In this document: one piece after another, positions 35,629 through 45,414 of the stretch
Numbering within the stretch: position 1 is the first letter of the stretch
Layout of the letters: the number at the start of each line of letters is the position of its first letter
Origin: Boswellia sacra
Lineage: Eukaryota; Streptophyta; Magnoliopsida; Sapindales; Burseraceae
Direction: 5' to 3'
Assembly: GCA_013180625.2 (NCBI GenBank)
Contig: SNVD02002553.1
Span: 103,843 to 167,842, forward strand
DNA length: 64,000 nucleotides
Position numbers and translations under genes: made by a program
Notes under the pieces: model-generated
Databases searched by the model: none
Seen by the model: the letters and a program-made list of their open reading frames with translations, nothing else
What the model was told of the DNA's origin: nothing

Positions 35629-36892
35629 TAGGGGTGGGAATCGATTTCATTTCAGGAGAAGGAGAGGCCTAAGCGTCCCAAACAGATTCATTAGGTTAAT
35701 GGACGGCAAGAGATGCCACATCTAGGTCAGCCACATTAGCAGTTTCAGCAAAAGAAGCTTCAAGTCGCTCAACCACCGACCGCGCCGTTTTCCAGCGAAA
35801 GGAGAAAGATAAAGAAAATATTCCATTTCTAAAGGCTCACGGTTCTAGTTTGAAAGAAAAGAAGTTCCAATTCAAGGTTGTGCGCCCGTATCCGTCTCCA
35901 TCCCTGCTGTCAAAGGCACGACTCCAATGCTTTCTTATATTAAAAGGTAATTTATTACTTTCAAGAAGACAAGGTTGCGAAGCAAAACAACTAGGTCGAG
36001 ATATGACACGATAAATATTAGTCTAACCCAAACCTAACCCGTTTATTATTCGTGTCAAGGAGACTCAACCCGAACACGATCCGATTATTAAAAGAGTGAC
36101 TCGCAGATGACACGACACGATACGCGAACACGAATGATAAACGGGTCATTTTCGTGTTAGACACGAATATGACCCGTTTAACATGATTATGACACGTTTA
36201 AATATTTGACACGTTTATGACACGTTTTACAGACACGATTACAACACGTCTAAATGATTAACATAATTATGACACGATTAAAAATTTTAAATTTCAACCT
36301 ATTTTAGTATTTTTAAATTAAAAAAATAACAAGAAAATATTCAAAATTCATCCACAATACAATAAAAAGTCTACTAAATATTAAGTTCCATCCAAACTTA
36401 AAATGCAATTTAGTTTCAAAAAATCCATTGCATCTTTTTAAATCTTAAGTAACCTACAAAAAAAAAATGTAAAAAGAAATTAAAGGTAGTTCAAAATCAT
36501 ATCAAAATTAATAATATTATAATATTAATATTAATAAAAATACAACCTTGAATTTAAATATCTAATAAACATATAATAAATTCGAAAATTAATTTATATT
36601 TATAATTGTGTCACTTTAAAAATAATCGTGTCATTATGTCTTAGTTGTGTTGTCATGTTTTATTAATGTTAATCGTGTCATTAATGGGTTCGTGTTATAA
36701 ACAGGTTCGTGTCATAAATGGGTTCGCGTCACCCGCGGGTGCAATCCCTCAACCCAAACACGACCCAATTATTAAACGGGTTGAAAATTTCAGCCCGAAA
36801 ATGACCCAAACACGATTAAGAAAAACCCAAACCCACTAATTTCTGTGTTGTGTAGTTGGGTTCGCAGGTCGTGTTGAAAATTCCCACCCCTA
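35629..36892. mobile_element. hAT-like element (1264 bp), non-autonomous, with a foreign internal segment
   Basis: Flanked by the 8-bp duplication TGGTGGAC (35621-35628 and 36893-36900). Termini TAGGGGTGGGAA and TTCCCACCCCTA are perfect 12-base inverted repeats. GACACGA/CGTGTC clusters near both ends match the smaller element at 18870-19365. Bases 35660-35990 differ in composition (less AT-rich) and look like a captured or inserted fragment. It was inserted nine bases past the stop of the antisense ORF gene. Confidence 0.88.
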
Positions 36893-36900
36893 TGGTGGAC

Positions 36901-37790
36901 CTTCACCTATTTAAGATTAAGATTGTTAAGCATTCTTTTGCTATTTTAGGCTTCATATGTAAAAGGGGTGTAACTTCTAAACTTAGGTTCACCCTATTAT
37001 GATATTTTGCCTTGACTTTGTCGTGAATTTCTATTGCCATGGGATGATTTGCTGAAGCTAATGCTCATCATGGTGGTAGCTTTATCCCATTTTGCTTTTA
37101 TACATCCTACTTGTTGGCACCAAAACTATTTTTTTTTTTGAAAATGATATCGACCTTTATTTACTCAAAGCAATTGCCTTATGAGAACACTATTATATTT
37201 TCTCATAGTATATTGAAAGAAAATTGCAATAACTTGGTAACACTTAGATTGCTTGTGTTGTGATGAGCAACCGACATATTAAATGATTAGGAATTAACTT
37301 TCGTAGTCATGAAAACATAGGGTAATCCATTAATGGGGCTTGTTGACCAAAGAGCCTTAGTTCATGTACTTAGCCAAATATTTGCTTGCCAAGTAGGTAT
37401 CAAAATGTAATTCCTATTTCAAAGTTAACTTAAGCAGCTCTTTGTAATGTTTTTTGATATTATTATTATCATTGATAAGTCTAGTTAATTAGTGAATGGA
37501 CAAGCAACCCCCACTTTTTCAAAGCATGTCGTCCTAGGATGAGTCACTTTGGAATAGAGGCAAGCTAGGCCATCCGTTAATGTACTTGTAGCCTTGGCTT
37601 CTTTAAAGAGTTCTATCCTTGAAAGAACCACTTTGGAATATTAACAAATCAAACTAGTAACGTTTTAAATAGTATCACATAGGGTTTTTTTTTTCCTGTT
37701 AATTGAGCCTTAGCTCGTTCAATAAAGAAATAGGTATTTTGCAATATAATATGAATAATACCTTGTTGAGTTTTATATTCATTAAGTGAG
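36901..37790. other. Tat-relic non-coding sequence
   Basis: Continues the host sequence of the hAT insertion up to the chromovirus target site. No frame of note. It would be joined to 51510 if the chromovirus were removed. Confidence 0.5.
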
Positions 37791-37795
37791 TCTTA

Positions 37796-38313
37796 TGTTA
37801 CGGCCCGCCCAATTTGCTTGCTAGAGTGGCCCAAATGTGCATAAAGCTTAACCTAGTTTCTAGAAAACTTGCAAGTCCAAGCCCCTTCTCTAGAATTCTC
37901 TAGCAAGCCAATGTGCTAGAAAATCCCATGTAAATATCTTTGTAAATATCTAGATATCTTAGATGATGATTTTAGATAGCAAATTTAGACGGTCGGATGT
38001 AATAAATCTTGGTTGTTCATTTAGGAGGTGGGTTACTATAAATACCCCTCCAAGCTTCATTTGTAGGCCAAGTTATACTCAAGCCATTGTAAAATAGTTC
38101 TTGTGTAATAAAAGCCTTCTTTCTTAGTAACTCAATTCTCCATCTTCCATCATTTCTCTTCTTACCTAAAAGCTCTTTAGCTCAACAATCAAAACCTCTC
38201 AAGCTTCCTCTTGAATTGAAGCAAGCTAACAACAAGACTTACTTAGCAACTTTTGGGTTGAAGTTGTCTAAGTGTTGCATGAGGATGCTGCACAAACTCT
38301 AAAGCTCGTGACA
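37796..38313 (+). repeat. Chromovirus 5' LTR
   Basis: Begins TGTTACGGCCCG and ends CTCGTGACA. TATAAATA at 38037-38044 is a good TATA box, with a predicted transcript start about 30 bases further on. It closely matches 50992-51509. Confidence 0.92.
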
Positions 38314-38345
38314 GTTGCTATCAGAGCACGATCGAGCACAAGAGC

Positions 38346-38792
38346 ATGGCATCCGAAAAAGTTCGTGGACGAGAGGAACAACCACAGCCTCAACCACGCC
38401 AACAAGGCAAGCGTGGCAAGTCCAAAGTTCCACCCGTGGAAGCCTTGGAGTCTCGTGTTGCTAGCATATAGCAAGCTATCTAGGGGATGGGCAATGTTAC
38501 TGAGGGCCTCTTTGACTATCTCGATGGCCTAGAGACAGACTATGGGGAGATCATTTAAGCCATAAAGTCCAACAATCTCGAGTTTAGCAAATCCTACAAG
38601 GAGGAGCTTCACAACCTTACACAAGAACTCCACGGCTTGCAGACCTTTGTAAAGCATGAATTGCGGGCCATCCGTGCTGAAGTAGAGGAAACTGGCACAA
38701 AATGGGAGAGGCATCGTTGTGATCGAGCTAGCCCATCCTCTACAAGTGCTAGTACACTAAACACCATGCAAATGCCTACTCCTGTAATATAC
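38346..38792 (+). pseudogene. Chromovirus gag, 5' part
   Basis: Starts at ATG 38346 (MASEKVRGREEQPQP), with a basic Gln/Lys-rich beginning and a coiled-coil-like stretch (YKEELHNLTQELHGLQ). It contains at least three in-frame stops, which look like CAG/CAA-to-TAG/TAA changes. The frame is cut at 38793 by the nested Athila element and resumes at 46904. Confidence 0.8.
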
Positions 38793-40277
38793 TGATGAAC
38801 ACTTAAATATGCATGTTTAATAAGAGTTTAGTTCATCATATTGCATTAATAGTGTCATTAAATTCCTCAACTTAAGCATATTTGTAGCATTTGCATCTTT
38901 GGAATTAATTCCTCTTAATTTTGGTTTTGTTACAGGTTCGGTAAAATGGCATAACTCTCTATTTATAGATCAGAATGGTTCAATTCTTAATGTTTTGGAA
39001 AGCTGATTTAATTGTCTACAAGATTACATTTCACAAGCATCATCAAATTCGGGTTCTTAGTGGACCAAAATTGGGCTTGAAATGAACCCATCTACAGTCT
39101 CGGCCCAGTCTGACCAGGCCTCAATATTTGGACCGTATCTCTCAAAATACGTATCTAAATTGTGCAAATCAATATGTTCTAGAAATCTGAGAGAAATATC
39201 TACAACTTTCATGAAGACATGTGATTAAAATTCTCAATATTTCAATGTCAAAATTGATGGTCAAAGTCGGTGCCTAATGATCCCAATTGTCAAAGATATT
39301 TACAACTAATATTTGACAATTATGCCCTTGTAATTTGACAAGTTTGCCCCTGGATGTATCTATAAATAGAGGTGCCTTGTGACCCATTAGGGCATCTTGG
39401 CCTTGGCTGGAACATTTTGGCTTTGGCTAGGATCTTGTATTGTGTTTTGTGTGTTTATGTTATTAATGAATTTCCTTTTTCTTGCATTTTATTTTCTTTC
39501 TATTATAATGTTCTTCTAATTTCTCTTTTGCTAAGGTGAAAGGGTGAAACCCTTGATATGAGAATAAGGATTCTCTAACCCTTAATATGTGCTTAATAAT
39601 CTTAATCTTATAATGTTTATTCAATATGATTTATATTTAATTTCTTAATCAATCTTGACACCACTCGTAAAGTGGAGGTCTTGATCCATTGTCGACAATC
39701 CTTGGCACATCAAATGCTTGGATCCTTTCTAGATGATGTATGGTTCTTCCTTACCGACACGAATCTAGTTAGGAACCTTGATTTGTTGTAGACATATGGT
39801 GATTGGCACATTGGATGCTTGAACCCATTTACAAGAAGTGGTATAAATATTGGTAATGAAACAAATATAATTCATATAACTAAAATGGGTTAATTATCCT
39901 TATTTGAAATATAAAGGGCGGATCCCCTAACCTTAGCCTTCATTGTTATTGTGTTAATTCCTCTTGTATTTTAATTATTATATTGTTTATGAACTTTTTA
40001 CTTTATTTACTATGGTTGGTTATACCACCTATTTCCATGGATGGTTTTACCTTCTCTTGTTTTTTGTTTTATATTTGAATGGTCGGTAACACCACCTGCC
40101 ATCTCACATATTTATTGATATTATCTTGTCATTTCTTTGAATTATTCATATCATATTTGCTTATCTTATAATTTATAACGCTAAAATCCCCTTCCTCGTG
40201 GATCGACCTCGGTCTCACCGGGATTATTACTTCGACACTCCTATACTTGGGAGGCAATCCTATTTTCGGATGTGTTA
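38793..40277 (+). repeat. Athila-type 5' LTR
   Basis: Begins TGATGAACAC and ends GGATGTGTTA. A strong TATA box TATAAATA lies at 39361-39368, so transcripts should start near 39395 and run through gag, CRP and LOG. It matches 45415-46898 and, in reverse, 54215-55741. Confidence 0.95.
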
Positions 40278-40283
40278 AATTTT

Positions 40284-40302
40284 TGGCGCCGTTGCCAGGG
40301 AA
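40284..40302 (+). other. Primer-binding site, tRNA-Asp type
   Basis: TGGCGCCGTTGCCAGGGAA, six bases after the 5' LTR, complements the 3' end of plant tRNA-Asp(GTC) with one mismatch. This primer is characteristic of the Athila lineage. Confidence 0.88.
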
Positions 40303-40522
40303 GGTAAAAATTGGCGTGCAAAATTGTAAGTATTTTCTTTTCCCATTTCTATTTTATTTTTCTTGCATACGTTCATCTCTTCTCTCCCCATTTCTATTTT
40401 CATTTTTTCTTGCATGTGTTCTCTTTGCATTAATTGGTAGAATTGTTCATAGCTACTCATCTTGTCTAAAAAAAAAAAAAATCATGCTCATGCCCAGCTA
40501 AGAACATTAATGGACTCCATAA

Positions 40523-42250
40523 ATCTTAGGAGAACTTGCACAAACATGCATAGTCTTCCCTCATGATGCATTATACTTCGACCATGAATCGGATTTCATT
40601 CAATTCTTACCCCACTTTCATGGCCTAGATGTTGAAAACCCATTTTTGCACTTGAGAGAATTTAAAGAGTTTTGTAACGCTTATAGTGACCTAAATTGTA
40701 GCATAAATATCTTGAGATTAAAGCTTTTTCCTTTTTCTCTAAAAGATAAAGCTAAGACATGGCTACAAAATCTTAGGTCAAGATCCATTAGCTCATGGGA
40801 TGAAATGCAACAACAATTTCTTAAAGAATTCTTTCCTCCCTATAGAACAAATTCTCTCAAAAATCAAATCATCAATTTCACTCAAAAACAAGGAGAGACC
40901 TTTTACCAATGTTGGGATAGGTATAAAGCATTGCTTCATACTTGTCCTCATCATGGTTTGGAAACATGGGAACTAGTTTTAACTTTCTATGAAGGTCTTA
41001 CACATCAAGCTAGGCATATGGTAGAATTAATGTGTAATGGAGAATTTGAAAATAAAGACCCTGATGAAGCCATGGATTTCCTAGACTTACTAGCGAAAAA
41101 TGCCCAAAATTGGAACAATGTTGGCACCTATGAGGTACCAAGAACATCTAGTAGAGGCATTTATAACATTAGGGAGAATCATGATCATCATGCTAAATTT
41201 GCATCCCTAGCTAGAAAAGTCGAGGATTTAAAAATGTGGTCTATGCAAGAAATTGTTTGTCACACTTGTAATTCTAGCGATCATCCTACGGATGATTGCC
41301 CAATTGTGCCTACCTTTAGAAAAAGTCTCCATGAGCAAACCAATGTTTTAAACACTTTTCAAAGGTCAAATCCTAATCTTCACTCACAGAATTTTGGATG
41401 GAAAAATCACTTGAATTCTGATTGGAGGAATGATAATAATGCACAATTTCATCAACATCCCTTTCAATCATATCAAAATTTTCAAAAATCTCATGATCAT
41501 GCATCTTATGAGGATCTCGAAGAAACATTGAATTCATTCATTGCAAAGCAAGAGGTTTTTAATAGTCAAGTTGCTCAAACTATGGCAAACTTGAATGATG
41601 CTTTTGAAATACTTGCATTTGCACTTAATACTCATGAGAAAGATGAGTTTCCATCTCAACCAGAGCCAAACTCCATCAATCCACATGTGAGTAATCCAAG
41701 GGGCCAACATGTAGACGAAGATTCGGTAAGTACTCTTCATGATGGTAAGGTTTATAAAGCACATATTCTTAACCCTTATGAGAAAGATGACGAATCAATC
41801 TTAAAGGGTAAGGAAGAGGTTAATAAACCTACACCTAACAAGGAAGAGATCGAATCCTCATTTATGCCCTCATGTCATCATGCAAAGGAACTTAACCAAA
41901 ATTTTGACATTAATGAATTTTTCAAGCATGATGAAAATGAGGAAGCTAATAGGACTAAAACTAATGTGGAAGACTATATCCAAAATGAGAATTTTTCAAG
42001 TCCTTCAGAAATCGAGTTAACCAATTCATTTGAACCAAGTATGCAACTAGTGCCCATTGCTTCTAAAGAATTCTCATTACTTGATTTTATACAGGTGAAG
42101 GAGATTAAGAGTTGGGAGCCATGTTTTGAAAAAAGGCAGGAAGAAACATGCACACTCAATAATGCATGCTTTAAGGACAAACAAACTCAGATAGTGGTAA
42201 TCTCTTTCATTCTCACAAATAAAAGAAAAAGAAAGGTACCACCTCAATGA
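40523..42250 (+). CDS. Athila-type Gag with a long C-terminal extension, start codon lost
   Basis: Capsid protein of the retrotransposon. The frame is open from 40523 to TGA at 42248 but has no in-frame ATG before the capsid. The ATG at 40510 is in another frame, and comparison with the copy at 63995 shows about 30 N-terminal residues lost. Seen in order: FLPHFHGLDVENP; KAKTWLQNLRS with ISSWDEMQQQFLKEFF (gag core); QKQGETFYQCWDRYK; YEGLTHQARHMVELMCNG; and a CHTCNSSDHPTDDC zinc knuckle of CX2CX4HX4C form. After the knuckle come about 300 acidic and Asn/Glu-rich residues with no protease motif, ending in a basic KRKRKVPP tail. The open length suggests selection or relatively recent insertion. 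Confidence 0.85.
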   Translation: MLGELAQTCIVFPHDALYFDHESDFIQFLPHFHGLDVENPFLHLREFKEFCNAYSDLNCSINILRLKLFPFSLKDKAKTWLQNLRSRSISSWDEMQQQFLKEFFPPYRTNSLKNQIINFTQKQGETFYQCWDRYKALLHTCPHHGLETWELVLTFYEGLTHQARHMVELMCNGEFENKDPDEAMDFLDLLAKNAQNWNNVGTYEVPRTSSRGIYNIRENHDHHAKFASLARKVEDLKMWSMQEIVCHTCNSSDHPTDDCPIVPTFRKSLHEQTNVLNTFQRSNPNLHSQNFGWKNHLNSDWRNDNNAQFHQHPFQSYQNFQKSHDHASYEDLEETLNSFIAKQEVFNSQVAQTMANLNDAFEILAFALNTHEKDEFPSQPEPNSINPHVSNPRGQHVDEDSVSTLHDGKVYKAHILNPYEKDDESILKGKEEVNKPTPNKEEIESSFMPSCHHAKELNQNFDINEFFKHDENEEANRTKTNVEDYIQNENFSSPSEIELTNSFEPSMQLVPIASKEFSLLDFIQVKEIKSWEPCFEKRQEETCTLNNACFKDKQTQIVVISFILTNKRKRKVPPQ

Positions 42251-42559
42251 CATATTTTTGACCGTGGTAAATCACTTTCGAAGAGATTCCTCTTTTTGCA
42301 TTTCTTTATAATGATTGATCAAATTTTATCCATCTATGCCATATTTTAATTTTAATTTTTATTCTTGATTTTTGCTATCATTTCTAGTTTGTTTTTATTT
42401 TATTTTGTGTGCGTTTATTTTAGTTGTGTGTCTTTATTTTATTTTTCGGTGAAGTGGCGGATACGGTACTCCGTGACTTTTAAAGTCGGTTTTTCAGTTC
42501 CCTAAAAACTGTTGCTCACCTTGCATCCATTTTCTTTTCTTCTCTCTCATTTTCTTCAC

Positions 42560-43108
42560 ATGGATACCATTCTCTCAAAATTGCACAAACATTTTCCCTC
42601 TCTTCCTCAAAATGATTTGCTTAAAATTTATAAAGCTCGTGCAGAAAGACTAAGGTTGTTGATGCGTAAGGGTATTCCTGCTGATTTAAGATGGTTAATT
42701 GAAGCCAAGGTTCGATTCTCTTGTGAGTTTTCAGATAATCTTGTTTCCCATATGCCAGGTTTGGGAAAAAGCTCTTATGCCAAAAAGCGAAGAGCGAAAA
42801 GGTTACAAGTTTGTCCCAGATGTGCAAGATGGACTTGTAACCAGCGTTGCCGCTCTTTGGGATATTTGTCTAACAATCGAGAGGATAAACTACAGTTCAT
42901 CAAGAATGGACTGAGTAAGGAGTCTTTGGATGATATCCGAACGACTCTTGAGACGCATTCTTGTGGACTTGTGCAGCGTGAAATTTTTAATTTGTGGACA
43001 CAATTCCGAGATGAGCAGGAACGCTATAGTCTTGGGAATCTGACTCAAAACGACCCTGTTTGCCAGTTTATAAGAAAACTGGATGGGAAGCATATCCCCA
43101 ACTCATAG
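42560..43108 (+). CDS. Small cysteine-rich basic protein (CRP), carlavirus-type nucleic-acid-binding-protein-like
   Basis: 182 codons from ATG 42560. A longer in-frame start at 42512 exists, but the diverged copy at 22356 also begins MD at this point, so the shorter start is preferred. Residues 1-65 are predicted helical (LPQNDLLKIYKAR). Residues 75-81 are KKRRAKR, a likely nuclear-localisation and RNA-binding stretch. Cys85, Cys88, Cys93 and Cys97 form a C-X2-C-X4-C-X3-C finger. Residues 107-182 are conserved between all three copies in the window. The order of helix, Ser-rich turn, basic block and Cys finger followed by an FI-x-x-G segment resembles the cysteine-rich proteins of carlaviruses, which bind nucleic acid and in some cases suppress silencing or act as transcription factors. 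That link is from memory of the family, not a search. Alternatively it is a plant protein of unknown family. It lies between gag and LOG. Confidence 0.75.
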   Translation: MDTILSKLHKHFPSLPQNDLLKIYKARAERLRLLMRKGIPADLRWLIEAKVRFSCEFSDNLVSHMPGLGKSSYAKKRRAKRLQVCPRCARWTCNQRCRSLGYLSNNREDKLQFIKNGLSKESLDDIRTTLETHSCGLVQREIFNLWTQFRDEQERYSLGNLTQNDPVCQFIRKLDGKHIPNS

Positions 43109-43423
43109 AAGGTGTTTAAGCCGTTTCTGGACGTAAAACCAGAGGAAGATGTGAGCCACAGTCACAACTACCTGTACATATGCATGCGTGCCATCATTTT
43201 TGAATTTTAATACCTCATAGCTGTCATTTTTGAATTTGTATCTTTTGTTTGACTTATGGTGTCTTATTTCATCATCTTTTGAATTTTTATGCATTATTGT
43301 CAAATTTTTCAACAAACAACCGAGCTACCTAGATAGATATCATCATTAGCATACCTTTTTGCACTCCATAAATACCACATGTCTTGTTCTCTTCTTCACA
43401 CATAGTTAGAGAGTTGCATAGAC

Positions 43424-44074
43424 ATGGAGGGAACTTCAAAACGTCGAATCCAAAGGATATGTGTATTCTGTGGATCTCGACCAGGTAAAAGTGAAGAGTT
43501 TGTCGAGGCAGCAAATTATCTTGGTAGATTACTAGCTGAAAGAAAGATTCATGTGGTCTATGGGGGAGGTAGCCTCGGGTTGATGGGTTGTGTGGCAAGA
43601 GCTGCACGTGCAGGAGGTAGTCAAGTTTTAAGAGTTATTCCTAAAGCTTTGGCTATAGAAAGAATTGTTGGAAAAACGGTTGGGAAGGAGTTACAAGTCT
43701 CCTCTATGCATGAACGCATGGTACATATGCTCATCAATTCAGATGCCTTTATTGCTTTACCAGGTGGCTTTGGTACTTTTGAAGAAATTTTTCAAATTGC
43801 CTCTTGGGCCCAACTGAACCTCCATCAAAAACCCATAGGTTTGTTGAATGTTAACAATTTCTTTGATCCTTTAATAAGTTTTGTTGATGCAGCTGTAGAA
43901 CAAAATTTTATCCCACATTGGGCGAGACAGATCGTTGTTTCTGCCACTTCTGCTGGTGAGTTAGTTGACAAATTACAAGAAGTTGAGTATGAACCTGACC
44001 CAGCTAGTACTCAAATTAGTTGGGCAGGAGAGCAAAACAAAAAGTGCAAATTGGATCTGAATCTCTGTTTGTAA
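43424..44074 (+). CDS. LOG-type cytokinin riboside 5'-monophosphate phosphoribohydrolase carried by a retrotransposon
   Basis: 216 codons, close to the 210-220 of plant LOG proteins, starting at ATG 43424. The enzyme family releases active cytokinin bases (such as isopentenyladenine and trans-zeatin) from their nucleotide precursors in the cytosol in one step. Seen: RICVFCGS at 11-18, the GGGSLGLMG loop at 47-55, Arg98 in SMHER, and PGGFGTFEE at 113-121, whose last Glu121 is catalytic. The usual PGGxGTxxE is complete. The Lys that commonly follows Arg98 in plant LOGs is Met here. The gene is intronless, whereas plant LOG genes normally have several introns, so it derives from a spliced RNA. 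It lies 315 bases after the CRP stop and 1.34 kb before the 3' LTR. All sequence features suggest an active enzyme, but this is untested. Confidence 0.93.
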   Translation: MEGTSKRRIQRICVFCGSRPGKSEEFVEAANYLGRLLAERKIHVVYGGGSLGLMGCVARAARAGGSQVLRVIPKALAIERIVGKTVGKELQVSSMHERMVHMLINSDAFIALPGGFGTFEEIFQIASWAQLNLHQKPIGLLNVNNFFDPLISFVDAAVEQNFIPHWARQIVVSATSAGELVDKLQEVEYEPDPASTQISWAGEQNKKCKLDLNLCL

Positions 44075-45414
44075 TTTTTTTGTCTTTTATTTTATTTTAT
44101 TTTTAGCATGTTATTTTATGAGTCTTTCAGGTCATCTCTCTTGAATAACAGAAGCTTCAGGTAATGTCTCCTATATTTTATCTCTCTACATTTAAACATT
44201 GAGGACAATGTTTCATTTGGTTGGGGAGGAAGGATAGTAGACATAAGTGTGTCTTGAAATTTTATTTTTTTCTTGCAAAAAAAAAAAAAAAGAGTTAGTA
44301 ATTAGATTCAGAGTGCGGTGTAAGGAGTTCAAATCCTCTTGAGACGTATTCTGGGTCAGGAATGGCAGAGTATGGAGGGCCAGTTTGAACTCTTGAAACC
44401 TATTCTAACCAATTTGTCATTTTATTTTGATCTTATGAACTCATTTTAGATAACTTGATATTATTTAGACTTGATTTTTGAATTTTATAACAAGGAGGTC
44501 TTATTCATTTCACTTTGAATTATTCAAATCTATGAACTCTCACAACCTTATCATTTAAATAAAAAAAAAAATTGTGTGCTTATGTGCTCATTAAGCAAGT
44601 ATTCATGAACCTTTCTTCACACACACATACATACCTTGATGCATGATTGTGGGTGGCAAAATGAAATGTTGTAATATTTGAGTTCTTTTGTTTTGTTTAG
44701 GATAACAACACAAAGGAAAGGGAAAGTTAAAAAAAAAAGTAAAAAAAAAAAAGAAAGAAAAAAGAAGAAAAAAATAGCAATTGTGGATAAAGTTTGGTCT
44801 CGTAGCCTCCTTAATTTGAGCAATTAAGCCCGAGGGGTGCCTTAACATCTAATACCCTAAGACCAACTGGTTTGGGAGCTATTGGCCCAAAGCTCGCTAC
44901 ATGGATTAAGGAGAAAGCTTAATGGGATTGAACATTGGACTATCCACAAGTTTCTAAGCAAAAATAAAGCATCGGCAACCCGAGTCGTTAAGCTCGAAGG
45001 GGTGTCTTAACACCTAATGCCCTAAGGCCAACTAGTCTGGGAGCCATTAGCCTAAGGCTCGCTACATGGGTTAAAGATGCATTCTTTCAAAAAAAAAAAA
45101 CACATATATATATAAAATAAATGAATGCCCTCTACCTAAAGTTGTTAGCCTTAACAAATATTAGAACCGATATGGCTTCTTTCTAATAAGCCCCATAGTC
45201 ATGTGTTGACTGAGCACAAAAAGGAGGTTTATTGATATCTTGACTGAACGGTACATGAGTCATAAAAAAAAAAATAATTGGTTGAGAGTTTGTTTATTTG
45301 GATAAAATCAAGGAGAGTGCAATAATGACCACCTTAGATGTAAAATTCTATAAATCACTTCTAAATAATAACGCTTTAATTACTAGGGACTAGCAATAAG
45401 CTAGTTGGGGGGTG
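44075..45414 (+). other. 3' non-coding region of the LOG-carrying element
   Basis: It contains in order the palindrome ACATTGAGGACAATGT (44196-44211), a GGTTGGGGAGGAAGGATAG purine tract, A-rich runs (44276-44292, 44724-44776), and a duplicated module of about 85 bases (44823-44908 and 44988-45074) with GGGGTGYCTTAACAYCTAAT. The final purine tract TTGGGGGGTG ends at 45414. The same order occurs in reverse at 57091-55742. Confidence 0.8.
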
